From assembly GCF_001435235.1 (NCBI RefSeq), contig NZ_AZGB01000022.1, forward strand, positions 1-64,000: a stretch of DNA of 64,000 bases. The letters run 5' to 3'. The translations under genes were made by a program, and so were the position numbers. Of the stretch, positions 27,425 through 34,883 are shown in pieces. Source of the stretch: Liquorilactobacillus ghanensis DSM 18630. GTDB taxonomy: Bacteria > Bacillota > Bacilli > Lactobacillales > Lactobacillaceae. Each line of letters opens with the position of its first letter. Within the stretch, counting starts at the first letter, position 1. Under the pieces are notes generated by a model. That model was not told the origin of the DNA. It saw nothing but the letters and a program-made list of their open reading frames with translations, and searched no databases.

Positions 27425-27503
27425 TAAGTCAATTCTTATTAGATAAAAGTTCAACTTGTGGGCTTTTATCAAAACGAATTCATAAAATAAATTTTGGTAT
27501 AGC

Positions 27504-27532
27504 TTGACTTTAAGAAACCGTTTTCATATAAT
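27504..27532 (+). promoter_or_regulatory. Near-consensus promoter of the structured RNA locus
   Basis: TTGACT (27504-27509), exactly 17 bp, TATAAT (27527-27532). Transcription should start near 27539. No coding frame with a ribosome site follows before the terminator at 27712-27744, which points to a non-coding transcript. Confidence 0.85.
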
Positions 27533-27538
27533 GTGTTT

Positions 27539-27745
27539 GTAGAGAATTAGGCTTCAATGATATTATTGAAGCTTGACTCTTCGTCAAACCGGTCGCGCTG
27601 ATAACCGATAATTTAATAGTAGACGAGTAAATTTTGACTTGGTTTCAATCTTCAAGATAATAGCTATCCTGTAATTTGGATATAAGTACGGATCAATATA
27701 TAGACCGGTTCAAGGATATAACTTGCATAGTTATATCCTTTTTTA
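27539..27745 (+). ncRNA. Stand-alone structured RNA candidate, about 205 nt
   Basis: This stretch is framed by a strong promoter and a perfect 12-bp terminator. It can fold into hairpins GCTTCAAT/ATTGAAGC (from 27551) and TTGAC/GTCAA (from about 27573). A long-range stem AACCGGTC (27587-27594)/GACCGGTT (27703-27710) is extended by TGAT/ATCA and CCG/CGG. Inner hairpins are CTTG/CAAG and TATCC/GGATA. No start codon with a ribosome site is seen, and no riboswitch class I know is matched. Length and a closing stem around a loop region would fit a 6S RNA-like regulator, but this is only a guess. It could also be a long leader whose terminator is conditional. Confidence 0.6.
27712..27744 (+). terminator. 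Perfect-stem terminator of the RNA locus
   Basis: AAGGATATAACT (27712-27723) pairs perfectly with AGTTATATCCTT (27729-27740) around a 5-nt loop, followed by a T run to 27744. Confidence 0.95.
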
Positions 27746-27905
27746 TGTATTCAATAGCTGCTCGCACAATCGTTAATTAGGTTGCAGAAACTTGTTGGCG
27801 TAAGTTTAAGTCGTATTCAATTATTTTAAAGTAGGTTGACTTGCAAAATTGGCGATTTTAGTAGACAATTAATGAATACGATTGACAGTATAGGAGGAAG
27901 AACCT

Positions 27906-28103
27906 TTGTCTTCAGCGCAAAAGACCTACTTAGTTTTGATTATAATTGCTTTAATTTTAATGTTGGTGATTTTTTTTGGTTTGTCTTGGGGATTCCCATT
28001 TCAAATGGTTATTATTGGGGCAGTTGCTTGTTTTATTTTTGCAATTATCATGACAATAATTTTGTTGTTTTCACTAATGTTTGATTCTAGTCGTCATCAT
28101 TAA
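27906..28103 (+). CDS. Small two-helix membrane protein, hypothetical
   Basis: A 65-residue protein starting at TTG 27906, 5 bp after TAGGAGGAAG. It has two hydrophobic helices separated by a short loop (GLSWGFPFQM), a short polar N-terminus and a SRHH tail. I recognise no family. It lies 42 bp before an AI-2E-type exporter on the same strand and is probably cotranscribed with it, so it may be a small accessory protein. The strong ribosome site argues that it is real. Confidence 0.7.
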   Translation: MSSAQKTYLVLIIIALILMLVIFFGLSWGFPFQMVIIGAVACFIFAIIMTIILLFSLMFDSSRHH

Positions 28104-28145
28104 CAAAAATTCGCGAAATTTTTGAATTAATCAAGGGGATTTTCT

Positions 28146-29315
28146 ATGAAAGAAAGCAAATGGATCAAATTTCTTGGCGGACATGATTCTTTATACACCA
28201 TCTTGATGCTTGGATTACTAGGAATCGTAATTTGGATATTCTATCAGGTGAAATTTATTTTTAAACCATTGGTGGTTATTTTTGGAACTTTATTACCACC
28301 AATTATTTTAGGACTGGTTTTATATTACGTACTTAATCCGCTGGTCAAGCGACTTGATAAAAAGTGGGGCAGAACTTGGATCATTTCGGTGATCTATTGT
28401 GTCATTTTAATTTTATTGGTCTTGGCAGGAGTGGGTTTATTCTTTTCGATTCGGAATCAGTTGGCAGAATTTTTGCAGAATTTCCCAGAAATTTTAACAA
28501 GTTTTCAGCAAAAATCACATACCTTTGTAGCTAGCCTGCCTTTTAACGGTACAATAGAAAAATCCATTAATTCAATTGATATTTCAAGTAATAAATTATA
28601 TCAGTACGTTGAACAGTATATCCAGCAGGGATTTGATGGTTTTAGTAGTCTTTTCTCAGCTTTGACAACTATTTTGTTGACGCTTTTCACCGGACCAATT
28701 GTGGCATTCTTTTTATTGAAGGATAAAGAAAAATTTTTTGGCTTTGTTAATAAAATTATTCCACCACTTTTTCGAGCGGATTTTCATGAATTAGGGGCAA
28801 TTGCTAACCAGCAGATAGGTGGTTATCTAAAAGGACAAATTGTCGCTTCAATTATTTTGGGTTTGATTTATTGGCCATTATTTTATTTAATTGGCATCAA
28901 GTATGCGACTATTTTAGCTTTAACAGCGGGTGTTTTTAGTATTATTCCGTATATCGGTTCTTTTGTAGCTTTTTTACCGGGGCTGATTATAGCCTTTCAA
29001 ATTTCATTTTGGATGGCACTTAAATTCATAGTTGTTTGGTTCGTGGTTCAGTTTCTCCATGGTCAACTAGTAGTTCCGCGAGTAATGGGAAATAACTTGC
29101 AGATTCATCCATTGACGGTTTTACTAGTTTTATTGGTTATGGGCGATCTTTTGGGATTGGTCGGTGTTATTTTTGGAATACCGCTTTATTGTCTGTTAAA
29201 AGTCGTGGTTATTTATTTATTCCGTCGATTTAAGCGCCGCTATAACTTTTTCTATGGTGATAAGGGGAAATATGAAGATACGGAATTCAGTAGAAATAAA
29301 TATCTTGATAAATAG
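28146..29315 (+). CDS. AI-2E family transporter (YueF/PerM-like)
   Basis: A 389-residue polytopic membrane protein with about eight helices in the AI-2E layout: two N-terminal helices, an amphipathic loop (LAEFLQNFPEILTSFQQK), and then GPIVAFFLLKDKEKF. The conserved C-terminal core follows, with GGYLKGQIVASIILG, FSIIPYIGSFVAFLPG and QFLHGQLVVPRVMGNN. RBS CAAGGGGAT. Family members include an autoinducer-2 exporter and Na+/H+ antiporters, so the substrate is open. Confidence 0.82.
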   Translation: MKESKWIKFLGGHDSLYTILMLGLLGIVIWIFYQVKFIFKPLVVIFGTLLPPIILGLVLYYVLNPLVKRLDKKWGRTWIISVIYCVILILLVLAGVGLFFSIRNQLAEFLQNFPEILTSFQQKSHTFVASLPFNGTIEKSINSIDISSNKLYQYVEQYIQQGFDGFSSLFSALTTILLTLFTGPIVAFFLLKDKEKFFGFVNKIIPPLFRADFHELGAIANQQIGGYLKGQIVASIILGLIYWPLFYLIGIKYATILALTAGVFSIIPYIGSFVAFLPGLIIAFQISFWMALKFIVVWFVVQFLHGQLVVPRVMGNNLQIHPLTVLLVLLVMGDLLGLVGVIFGIPLYCLLKVVVIYLFRRFKRRYNFFYGDKGKYEDTEFSRNKYLDK

Positions 29316-29370
29316 TTGCTGCTAACTTATTATTATTTTCTGGAAGGGCACTTTAAATCTTCTGACTTAT

Positions 29371-29379
29371 TGATATAAT
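29371..29379 (+). promoter_or_regulatory. Extended -10 promoter of the LysM gene
   Basis: TGA-TATAAT (29371-29379) is an extended -10 element 25 bp before the start codon at 29405; a -35-like TTTAAA lies about 16 bp further upstream. A GGGGGG ribosome site lies between. Confidence 0.55.
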
Positions 29380-29404
29380 ATAAATAAAGTGGGGGGATTT
29401 TTTT

Positions 29405-30019
29405 ATGAATGTTTCTGGAATTAATCAATATACACCAATACAAAATAACAATAATCAAACTGCGACTGCAACACAGGCAGCGAACTTTTCACAAAATTTG
29501 GCTACCAGCCAAGCAGCTTTGGCAACTAAAACAGTTACTGCGCAAAAAGGAGATACTGTTTGGGGATTTGCGCAAAAATATGGTAGCACTGTTCAGCAAA
29601 TAACTGATCAGAACCATTTGAAGGATCCCAATCTTATTTTAATTGGACAAAAATTAAAAATCCCTGTTTCACAAACAACAACGCCAACGGTTGCGGCACA
29701 AGCTTATCTTACGAATCAACCGACTAATGCAAATAATCCGTCAGCAGTTCAGACAGATACTAAAAGCAGTAATTCAATTGTTCAGCCGCTTAGTGATGCT
29801 GAGGAAAAAGCACGGGCTTATATTGTTCAGCATGAATCAGGCGGTAATTATAATGCACGTAATGGCAAATACATTGGTAAATATCAGTTGGACAGTTCTT
29901 ATTTAAACGGAGACTATTCACCGGCTAACCAGGAAAAAGTTGCCGCTAATTATGTTGCTAAACGCTATGGCAACTGGGAAAATGCGATGAAACATTGGGA
30001 ATCGCACAATTGCTATTAA
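29405..30019 (+). CDS. LysM protein with Apf-like C-terminal domain, no signal peptide
   Basis: A 204-residue protein. Residues 43-85 form a LysM domain (VTAQKGDTVWGFAQKYGS ... PNLILIGQKLKIP). A Thr/Asn/Gln linker follows, then residues 135-204 match the aggregation-promoting factor/transglycosylase-like C-terminus (YIVQHESGGNYNARNG, GKYQLDSSYLNGDYS, YGNWENAMKHW); the Glu in HESGG would be catalytic. ATG at 29405 follows GGGGGG. The N-terminus (MNVSGINQYTPIQNNNNQ) is polar, with no hydrophobic signal or lipobox, unlike Apf proteins. No upstream start adds one. Export may use another route, for example a flagellar-type or lysis-dependent one; this is inference. Confidence 0.8.
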   Translation: MNVSGINQYTPIQNNNNQTATATQAANFSQNLATSQAALATKTVTAQKGDTVWGFAQKYGSTVQQITDQNHLKDPNLILIGQKLKIPVSQTTTPTVAAQAYLTNQPTNANNPSAVQTDTKSSNSIVQPLSDAEEKARAYIVQHESGGNYNARNGKYIGKYQLDSSYLNGDYSPANQEKVAANYVAKRYGNWENAMKHWESHNCY

Positions 30020-30232
30020 GTTCCAAGTGGCTTAGAAAACTAAAATAACATAGTTTAGTAATTATTTTTAACTGCATACCAATAAAGGCTGACATAATTG
30101 ATATTACTAGCAATAAATAATTAATTTTGTTAGAGCTGTACAAGTCAATTATTTAATTTGAATAATCGACGGTTAATAGCAATATTGAGAAGTCTGGAAC
30201 TACAATTAAACTAATGGATAAGCAATTTACTT
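30020..30232. other. Gene-free stretch, weak hairpin only
   Basis: ACTAAA...TTTAGT just after the LysM gene (about 30042-30060) followed by ATTATTTTT could be a weak terminator. Nothing else is supported here. Confidence 0.4.
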
Positions 30233-30419
30233 ATCAAGTGAATATGTTTTTTGTTGATTGAAAGGGCTGAGAAGTTTTAGCTAAACGCGCTTGGCAATAC
30301 TAGTGATTGAATAGAAATTTTCACTTGATTGAGTTCGAATGTTCAGAGGATCAATGCGAGATTCATGTATTTGGTTGTAAATGGGTGAAGATGCAGCTAT
30401 AGCTGTGAAGCCCATTTTT
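30233..30419 (+). ncRNA. Structured leader or small RNA candidate with terminator
   Basis: ATCAAGTGAA (30233-30242) pairs perfectly with TTCACTTGAT (30320-30329) over 77 nt. At the 3' end AAATGGGT (30379-30386) pairs with GCCCATTT (30410-30417), enclosing a CAGC/GCTG hairpin and followed by a T run to 30421. The element ends 40 nt before the DUF998-like gene, so it could be an attenuating leader. No known riboswitch core was recognised and no strong promoter was found (a weak TTGAAT at 30158 is possible). Confidence 0.4.
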
Positions 30420-30421
30420 TT
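30379..30421 (+). terminator. Terminator hairpin before the DUF998-like gene
   Basis: An 8-bp outer stem (30379-30386 with 30410-30417, one T-G pair) and an inner palindromic CAGCTATAGCTG are followed by seven or more T. It could end the LysM unit or attenuate the next gene. Confidence 0.75.
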
Positions 30422-30460
30422 ATTGTAAAATTTTAGGTAACTAGCAGAAAGGTGAGGACT

Positions 30461-31663
30461 TTGAAAGAACAACCAGTGAAATTGATTTTAAATCAAGAGC
30501 AGCTTTCACAATTGAATTTACCTGTAGGAACTAAACTGCAAGTAGATTTTAGTGGTGATTCATCAGACAATGTTGCTATTCATCCGTTGCATTTTCTGAA
30601 AGAAAATATCAGTTGGGTGTGGTTGTTAAGTCCATCATTGATTTCAATAATAATTTTTACGATTTATTTTCTTAATAATAAAGTTCGCCAAATTCCACTG
30701 TCTGGTTATAATTCATTGGCTAATTGGACGATCGTGGTAGGTACGATTAGTGGGTCTTTACTATTTAGCTGTTTTTATTTTAAAGATCGTTGTCAGATTC
30801 AGCAATGGTTCGGGAAAAAAATGTATTGGCGGAGTATGTTGACGATTATTGCTTCGTTTGTAATTATTTTGGCGATCGGTCTTTTAGCCTTCTTTTGGCT
30901 GCTAGAAACTATTTTTAAGGGGATTTCTTTTGATTTATGGACTGCAGCTTTTATCTTCGGCTTATTCATTTGTATTATTAATTTTTTGATGTTCTATGCG
31001 GTTGCCAATCTATCTGCGGACTCAATTTTCAAGTTATTGATTACAGTGATTATCGGCGGTGCTCTGGCATCGATGATTACTAATAGCAATAAACGTTGGT
31101 GGACCTATAATGTCAGTTTTTTAGGAACGGCTAAAGCCAGCAATGCTTGGCAATTTAATTTGACATTGATTGTATCAGCCTTGCTTCTTTTGGCGCTAGT
31201 TGATTTTTTGTTTTCGAATTTGCAGACACATTTTCCCAATAATCGACGTTTGCTGATTTTACGACTATTATTGACTGTTTTTTCGCTGAGCTTAGGTGCA
31301 GTAGGGATTTTTGCCAACAATGCAGGATTGTGGCATCAGCTGCATACCGATGCAGCAACCATGATGATTCGGGTCTTGATTATTATTATTTTAACAGTTA
31401 ATTTTTTGCTGCCGGATAGTCCCCCACAGTTTCAACAAATATCTTACGTAACAGCCGCCGTTTTGATTTTTAGTTCATTATTATTTCAACCGATCGGCTA
31501 TTTATCACTGACGGCATTTGAACTGATTGCTTTTATATTAGCTTTTGCCTGGCTGTTATTATTATTGCAGCATTTGCAGACGCTTGCTGGTAAAAATGTT
31601 AATCATTTGAAATTAGAGGCTATCATTATTGCTGATAAAAATAAAAAGACTTCTGTCCATTAA
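30461..31663 (+). CDS. DUF998-like polytopic membrane protein
   Basis: A 400-residue protein. TTG at 30461 is chosen because AAAGG lies 8 bp upstream; a GTG nine bases earlier is inside that site. Residues 1-40 are soluble and look like an AbrB/MazE-type beta segment (VKLILNQEQLSQLNLPVGTKLQVDF). About ten to twelve hydrophobic helices follow. WWTYNVSFLGT followed by a conserved membrane half resembles the DUF998 group common in lactobacilli. Function is unknown. It is a single-gene unit between a leader hairpin and a terminator. Confidence 0.6.
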   Translation: MKEQPVKLILNQEQLSQLNLPVGTKLQVDFSGDSSDNVAIHPLHFLKENISWVWLLSPSLISIIIFTIYFLNNKVRQIPLSGYNSLANWTIVVGTISGSLLFSCFYFKDRCQIQQWFGKKMYWRSMLTIIASFVIILAIGLLAFFWLLETIFKGISFDLWTAAFIFGLFICIINFLMFYAVANLSADSIFKLLITVIIGGALASMITNSNKRWWTYNVSFLGTAKASNAWQFNLTLIVSALLLLALVDFLFSNLQTHFPNNRRLLILRLLLTVFSLSLGAVGIFANNAGLWHQLHTDAATMMIRVLIIIILTVNFLLPDSPPQFQQISYVTAAVLIFSSLLFQPIGYLSLTAFELIAFILAFAWLLLLLQHLQTLAGKNVNHLKLEAIIIADKNKKTSVH

Positions 31664-31680
31664 GGCAAGAAGTTTTTTTA
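31649..31680. terminator. Terminator between convergent genes
   Basis: ACTTCT (31649-31654) pairs with AGAAGT (31668-31673), with inner pairing TCC/GGC-like, followed by T7. It overlaps the end of the DUF998-like gene and lies a few bases before the end of the GT8 gene on the other strand. Confidence 0.6.
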
Positions 31681-31686
31681 CTTTTA

Positions 31687-32508
31687 TCAGCAAATTTTTT
31701 CGGCTAAATGAGCATAGTGCTTATACAGCAATGCAAATTTAGAACGATATTCGTTTTTCCAAGGTTTATCGCGACCACAGAAATGCAAAAAAACAGTATG
31801 GGCAATTACCCAATTAAGATCCCAACTGCCGCCACTGATCATTTCATAAATTAATGATTTTCGAGCATCATAATTATAGATCTGATCAGGAACTGAATAA
31901 ATCTGTCCACCATAAAGCGAATTTAGAATGTCTTGGTCCGGTAAAATTAAAGTAGTTCGATTCTCAGCAATAAAGTTTTGCAAATCAGCAGCATTAATTT
32001 TCTTTTTAGCTTGCGGAACATTGATCAGTAAAACCCCTGAATTGTAGTATTCTTCAGCTTCATACATTTTTAACCGGACCTTATTAACAACTTTAGTAAA
32101 ATTGGTCAGTTGTGAATGACTGGCAGCTGCGTATAAGTAATCATCAATATCTGTTTGGTATAAAGGCAAAATATTATTAATACATAAGATATCAGCATCA
32201 AGATAGATGATTTTTTCTACACCATCGGGCAGGTAGTTTTGTGCCAACAACCGATAGTAAATAGTTTCCGGATACCGTTTAGTTTGTGGAGCGTGATGAA
32301 ACTTGTCTTTCTTTAAAGTTAAGATTGTACAGTCGATTTCAATTTTTTGGCAAAAAGTTAATAATTCTTTTTGCCGTCGTAATTTTTTTTGCAGAATATA
32401 AATGTGGAAACTACAACCAGGTGAATTAATTTTTATTGAAAAAAGTAAGGTTTTTAACTGGGTTACAAAATGATCATCAATTGAAAAAAGTAGATTTACG
32501 TTTTCCAT
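31687..32508 (-). CDS. Family 8 glycosyltransferase
   Basis: A 273-residue GT8 enzyme. It opens with the nucleotide-sugar region NLLFSIDDHFVTQLKTLLFS. The metal-binding DxD is in IIYLDADILC near residue 103, and YYNSGVLLINV, PDQDILNSLY and HFCGRDKPW are all GT8 hallmarks. AAAGGAG precedes the ATG at 32508. GT8 members use UDP-glucose or UDP-galactose and modify wall glycans or adhesins in lactobacilli. It stands alone here, so the acceptor is not indicated. Confidence 0.88.
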   Translation of the reverse strand: MENVNLLFSIDDHFVTQLKTLLFSIKINSPGCSFHIYILQKKLRRQKELLTFCQKIEIDCTILTLKKDKFHHAPQTKRYPETIYYRLLAQNYLPDGVEKIIYLDADILCINNILPLYQTDIDDYLYAAASHSQLTNFTKVVNKVRLKMYEAEEYYNSGVLLINVPQAKKKINAADLQNFIAENRTTLILPDQDILNSLYGGQIYSVPDQIYNYDARKSLIYEMISGGSWDLNWVIAHTVFLHFCGRDKPWKNEYRSKFALLYKHYAHLAEKIC

Positions 32509-32680
32509 AAGCGCTCCTTTGAAGTTAAAATTAAAATCTAAGCATACTTAATTTTAACATATCAAAAAAGCAAGAAAAATCAAGCTCAAGAAAAATAAAA
32601 GGTAGTTGAAAATATTTTTCGGTAAACCTAACTAAAATGATTGTGACTGTGATAAAATCTAATTAGAGGAGGTGATATGA

Positions 32681-32821
32681 ATGAATAAAGTTGAACGCGA
32701 AACGATTGATGCTCGGATTGATGATATCAAGGTTGTTCTACAAGAAAAACATGAATTTTTAAGTGTTGTTGAAATGGTTAATGTGCTTAATTCGTTGAAA
32801 CACGATATCGAAACGATTTAA
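32681..32821 (+). CDS. 46-residue hypothetical protein
   Basis: A short frame with a very good ribosome site (AGAGGAGGTGAT, 32665-32676). A first ATG at 32677 stops after three codons; ATG 32681 opens 46 codons: MNKVERETIDARIDDI, then helical residues ending SLKHDIETI. The product is acidic, wholly helical by eye, and has no membrane segment. An extended -10 (TGA-TAAAAT, 32650-32658) lies upstream and a perfect terminator follows at 32898. No family is recognised. A small cytosolic regulator or antitoxin-like role cannot be excluded or supported. Confidence 0.6.
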   Translation: MNKVERETIDARIDDIKVVLQEKHEFLSVVEMVNVLNSLKHDIETI

Positions 32822-32897
32822 TGCGGGCAAGCCAATAAATTAATGTCTGTATGTTGTGAACTGCAAATAGGTTTTAATTTGTTTACTTAACAAGGTG

Positions 32898-32947
32898 AGC
32901 TTTAACAGAGATATTGGTCTTTGTTAAAGCTTTTTTTATTAGCTTTT
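32898..32947 (+). terminator. Rho-independent terminator
   Basis: AGCTTTAACA (32898-32907) pairs perfectly with TGTTAAAGCT (32932-32941), followed by T7. It ends the 46-codon gene, 76 bp after its stop. Confidence 0.88.
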
Positions 32948-33016
32948 AGTACAGCTTGTGAAATCTTTCATGAAGGATGTCACAATAATTTGTGACGAAA
33001 TGCGGTCTAGCTTCAA

Positions 33017-33045
33017 TTGTAAACGGATACATTAGACCATATAAT
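33017..33045 (+). promoter_or_regulatory. Promoter of the mannitol operon
   Basis: TTGTAA (33017-33022), 17-bp spacer, TATAAT (33040-33045). The start site would be near 33052, giving a very short leader of about 20 nt before ATG 33072. The -35 and spacer overlap a CRE. Confidence 0.75.
33018..33031 (+). promoter_or_regulatory. Catabolite responsive element (CcpA site)
   Basis: TGTAAACGGATACA matches the CRE consensus TGWNANCGNTNWCA except at one position. It covers most of the -35 box and spacer of the mannitol promoter, so CcpA binding should repress the operon when glucose is present. Confidence 0.75.
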
Positions 33046-33071
33046 TATAAATGAAAAGGAGGTTGGTTGCT

Positions 33072-34868
33072 ATGGAAGCAAAAGCAACAAAAGTACAAAA
33101 GAGTTCATTTAAAACTAAAGTTCAAAAATTTGGAACTAGTTTAAGCAGTATGATCATGCCAAACATTTCCTCATTAATTGCTTGGGGGTTAATTACAGCA
33201 ATTTTTATGGCGGCAGGCTGGTGGCCCAATGCTAAGATTGCTACCTTGATCAATCCAATGAAATTATATCTGATTCCATTATTAATTGCTTATGTCGGTG
33301 GTCGGATGGTTTATGAAGAACGTGGAGCAGTTGTTGGGGCAATTGCTGTAATGGGAGTGATTGTTGGATCTAATATCCCGATGTTTTTAGGGGCAATGAT
33401 CATGGGACCATTAGGCGGTTGGTGCATGAAAAAGTTTGACCAAGTATTTAAAGATAAGGTCAAAACCGGTTTTGAAATGCTCTATGATAACTTTTCCAGC
33501 GGCATCTTGGGTATGCTACTTGCAATTTTTGGATTATTCATTGTCAATCCATTAGTTGTTGCTGGAAATAATCTAATCAGTAAAGGTGTTGATTGGATCA
33601 TTTCAATTCATATGTTGCCATTAGCTAATATTTTTATCGAGCCTGCAAAAGTTTTGTTTTTAAATAATGCGGTTGGTAATGGCATTTTGGTTCCATTAGG
33701 GATTCAGCAATCTGCATCAGCAGGCAAATCAATTCTCTTCTTATTGGAAGCTGATCCTGGTCCGGGTTTAGGTATCTTATTAGCTTTCATGGTTTTTGGT
33801 AAAGGGATGACAAAAGCATCTGCCCCTGGAGCAGCCATTATTCAATTCTTTGGCGGAGTTCATGAGATTTATTTCCCATATGTGTTAATGAAACCGTCTT
33901 TGATTTTAGCGGCGATTGCCGGTGGTGTTAGTGGTACATTTACTTTCTCCTTACTGGGAACCGGTTTAAAAGCTGCTGCTTCACCAGGTTCAATTATCGC
34001 TGTTTTGTTAATGACGCCTAAGGGAAATTATTTACAGATTTTAACCGGAGTCGCGGTTGCGGCAATTGTATCGTTTGTTGTTGCTGCTTTGGTTTTGAAA
34101 ACTGATAAATCAGGTACAGATGACCTATCAGAAAAACAAGCCAAAATGGAACAAATGAAAGCTGAATCCAAAGGCAAAGATGTTCCATCAGCCCAAACTG
34201 CTGCTCAATCAGTTAAAGCTTACAAAGATGTCAAAAGAATTATTTTTGCTTGTGATGCAGGAATGGGTTCATCTGCAATGGGTGCTTCATTATTAAGAGA
34301 TAAAGTCAAAAAAGCTGGGATCAAAAATATTCCAGTAACAAATACAGCTATTAATCGTTTGAAAGATGAGGATGGATTATTAGTAATTACGCAAGCCGAA
34401 TTAGCAGATCGCGCAAGTCAAAAGACACCAAATGCAATGCATATTGCTGTTGATAATTTCTTAAGCAGCAATAAATATGACGAAGTTGTTTTAAATTTGA
34501 AGACGCTAAGCCAGATTGATTCGCAAGTTGCCGAAAAAGAAACAAAATCAGCTCAAAATACCAACCAAGCTGGTCAACTTGATTATCAAGCGATTAAAGA
34601 AGTTGATTTCATTCATCATGATCAACATGTTGGTTCTGCAACCATGGCAGCTTCATTATTCAAAGATCGTTTGAAAAAGGTTGGTAAAAATGTTCCAGTC
34701 AAAAATATGGAAATTGATGATCTGGATGATGATCAGGGACATTTAGTAATTGTTACTAAAGAAGCTGAAAAGAACCTTAAGCTACGTTATACCAAAATTC
34801 AAGTTGTAAGTGTTGCTAATTTGTTAGAAGCAAAGGAATACGATTATATTGTTGAACATCTTGCTTGA
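33072..34868 (+). CDS. mtlA: PTS mannitol transporter, EIICB with a second degenerate EIIB
   Basis: A 598-residue mannitol permease. ATG 33072 lies 9 bp after AAGGAGG; an ATG at 33051 precedes that site and is rejected. Residues 1-345 are the membrane EIIC (SLSSMIMPNISSLIAWGLITA; FFGGVHEIYFPYVLMKP). The EIIB follows, with the phosphocysteine in RIIFACDAGMGSSAMGAS. After a Ser/Asn/Gln linker, residues 500-598 repeat the EIIB fold, but the active loop reads FIHHDQHVGSATMAAS with no Cys, so this copy should not carry phosphate. It takes up mannitol as mannitol-1-phosphate. EIIA is encoded separately (mtlF). Confidence 0.93.
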   Translation: MEAKATKVQKSSFKTKVQKFGTSLSSMIMPNISSLIAWGLITAIFMAAGWWPNAKIATLINPMKLYLIPLLIAYVGGRMVYEERGAVVGAIAVMGVIVGSNIPMFLGAMIMGPLGGWCMKKFDQVFKDKVKTGFEMLYDNFSSGILGMLLAIFGLFIVNPLVVAGNNLISKGVDWIISIHMLPLANIFIEPAKVLFLNNAVGNGILVPLGIQQSASAGKSILFLLEADPGPGLGILLAFMVFGKGMTKASAPGAAIIQFFGGVHEIYFPYVLMKPSLILAAIAGGVSGTFTFSLLGTGLKAAASPGSIIAVLLMTPKGNYLQILTGVAVAAIVSFVVAALVLKTDKSGTDDLSEKQAKMEQMKAESKGKDVPSAQTAAQSVKAYKDVKRIIFACDAGMGSSAMGASLLRDKVKKAGIKNIPVTNTAINRLKDEDGLLVITQAELADRASQKTPNAMHIAVDNFLSSNKYDEVVLNLKTLSQIDSQVAEKETKSAQNTNQAGQLDYQAIKEVDFIHHDQHVGSATMAASLFKDRLKKVGKNVPVKNMEIDDLDDDQGHLVIVTKEAEKNLKLRYTKIQVVSVANLLEAKEYDYIVEHLA

Positions 34869-34883
34869 AAAGGATGATAAAAA

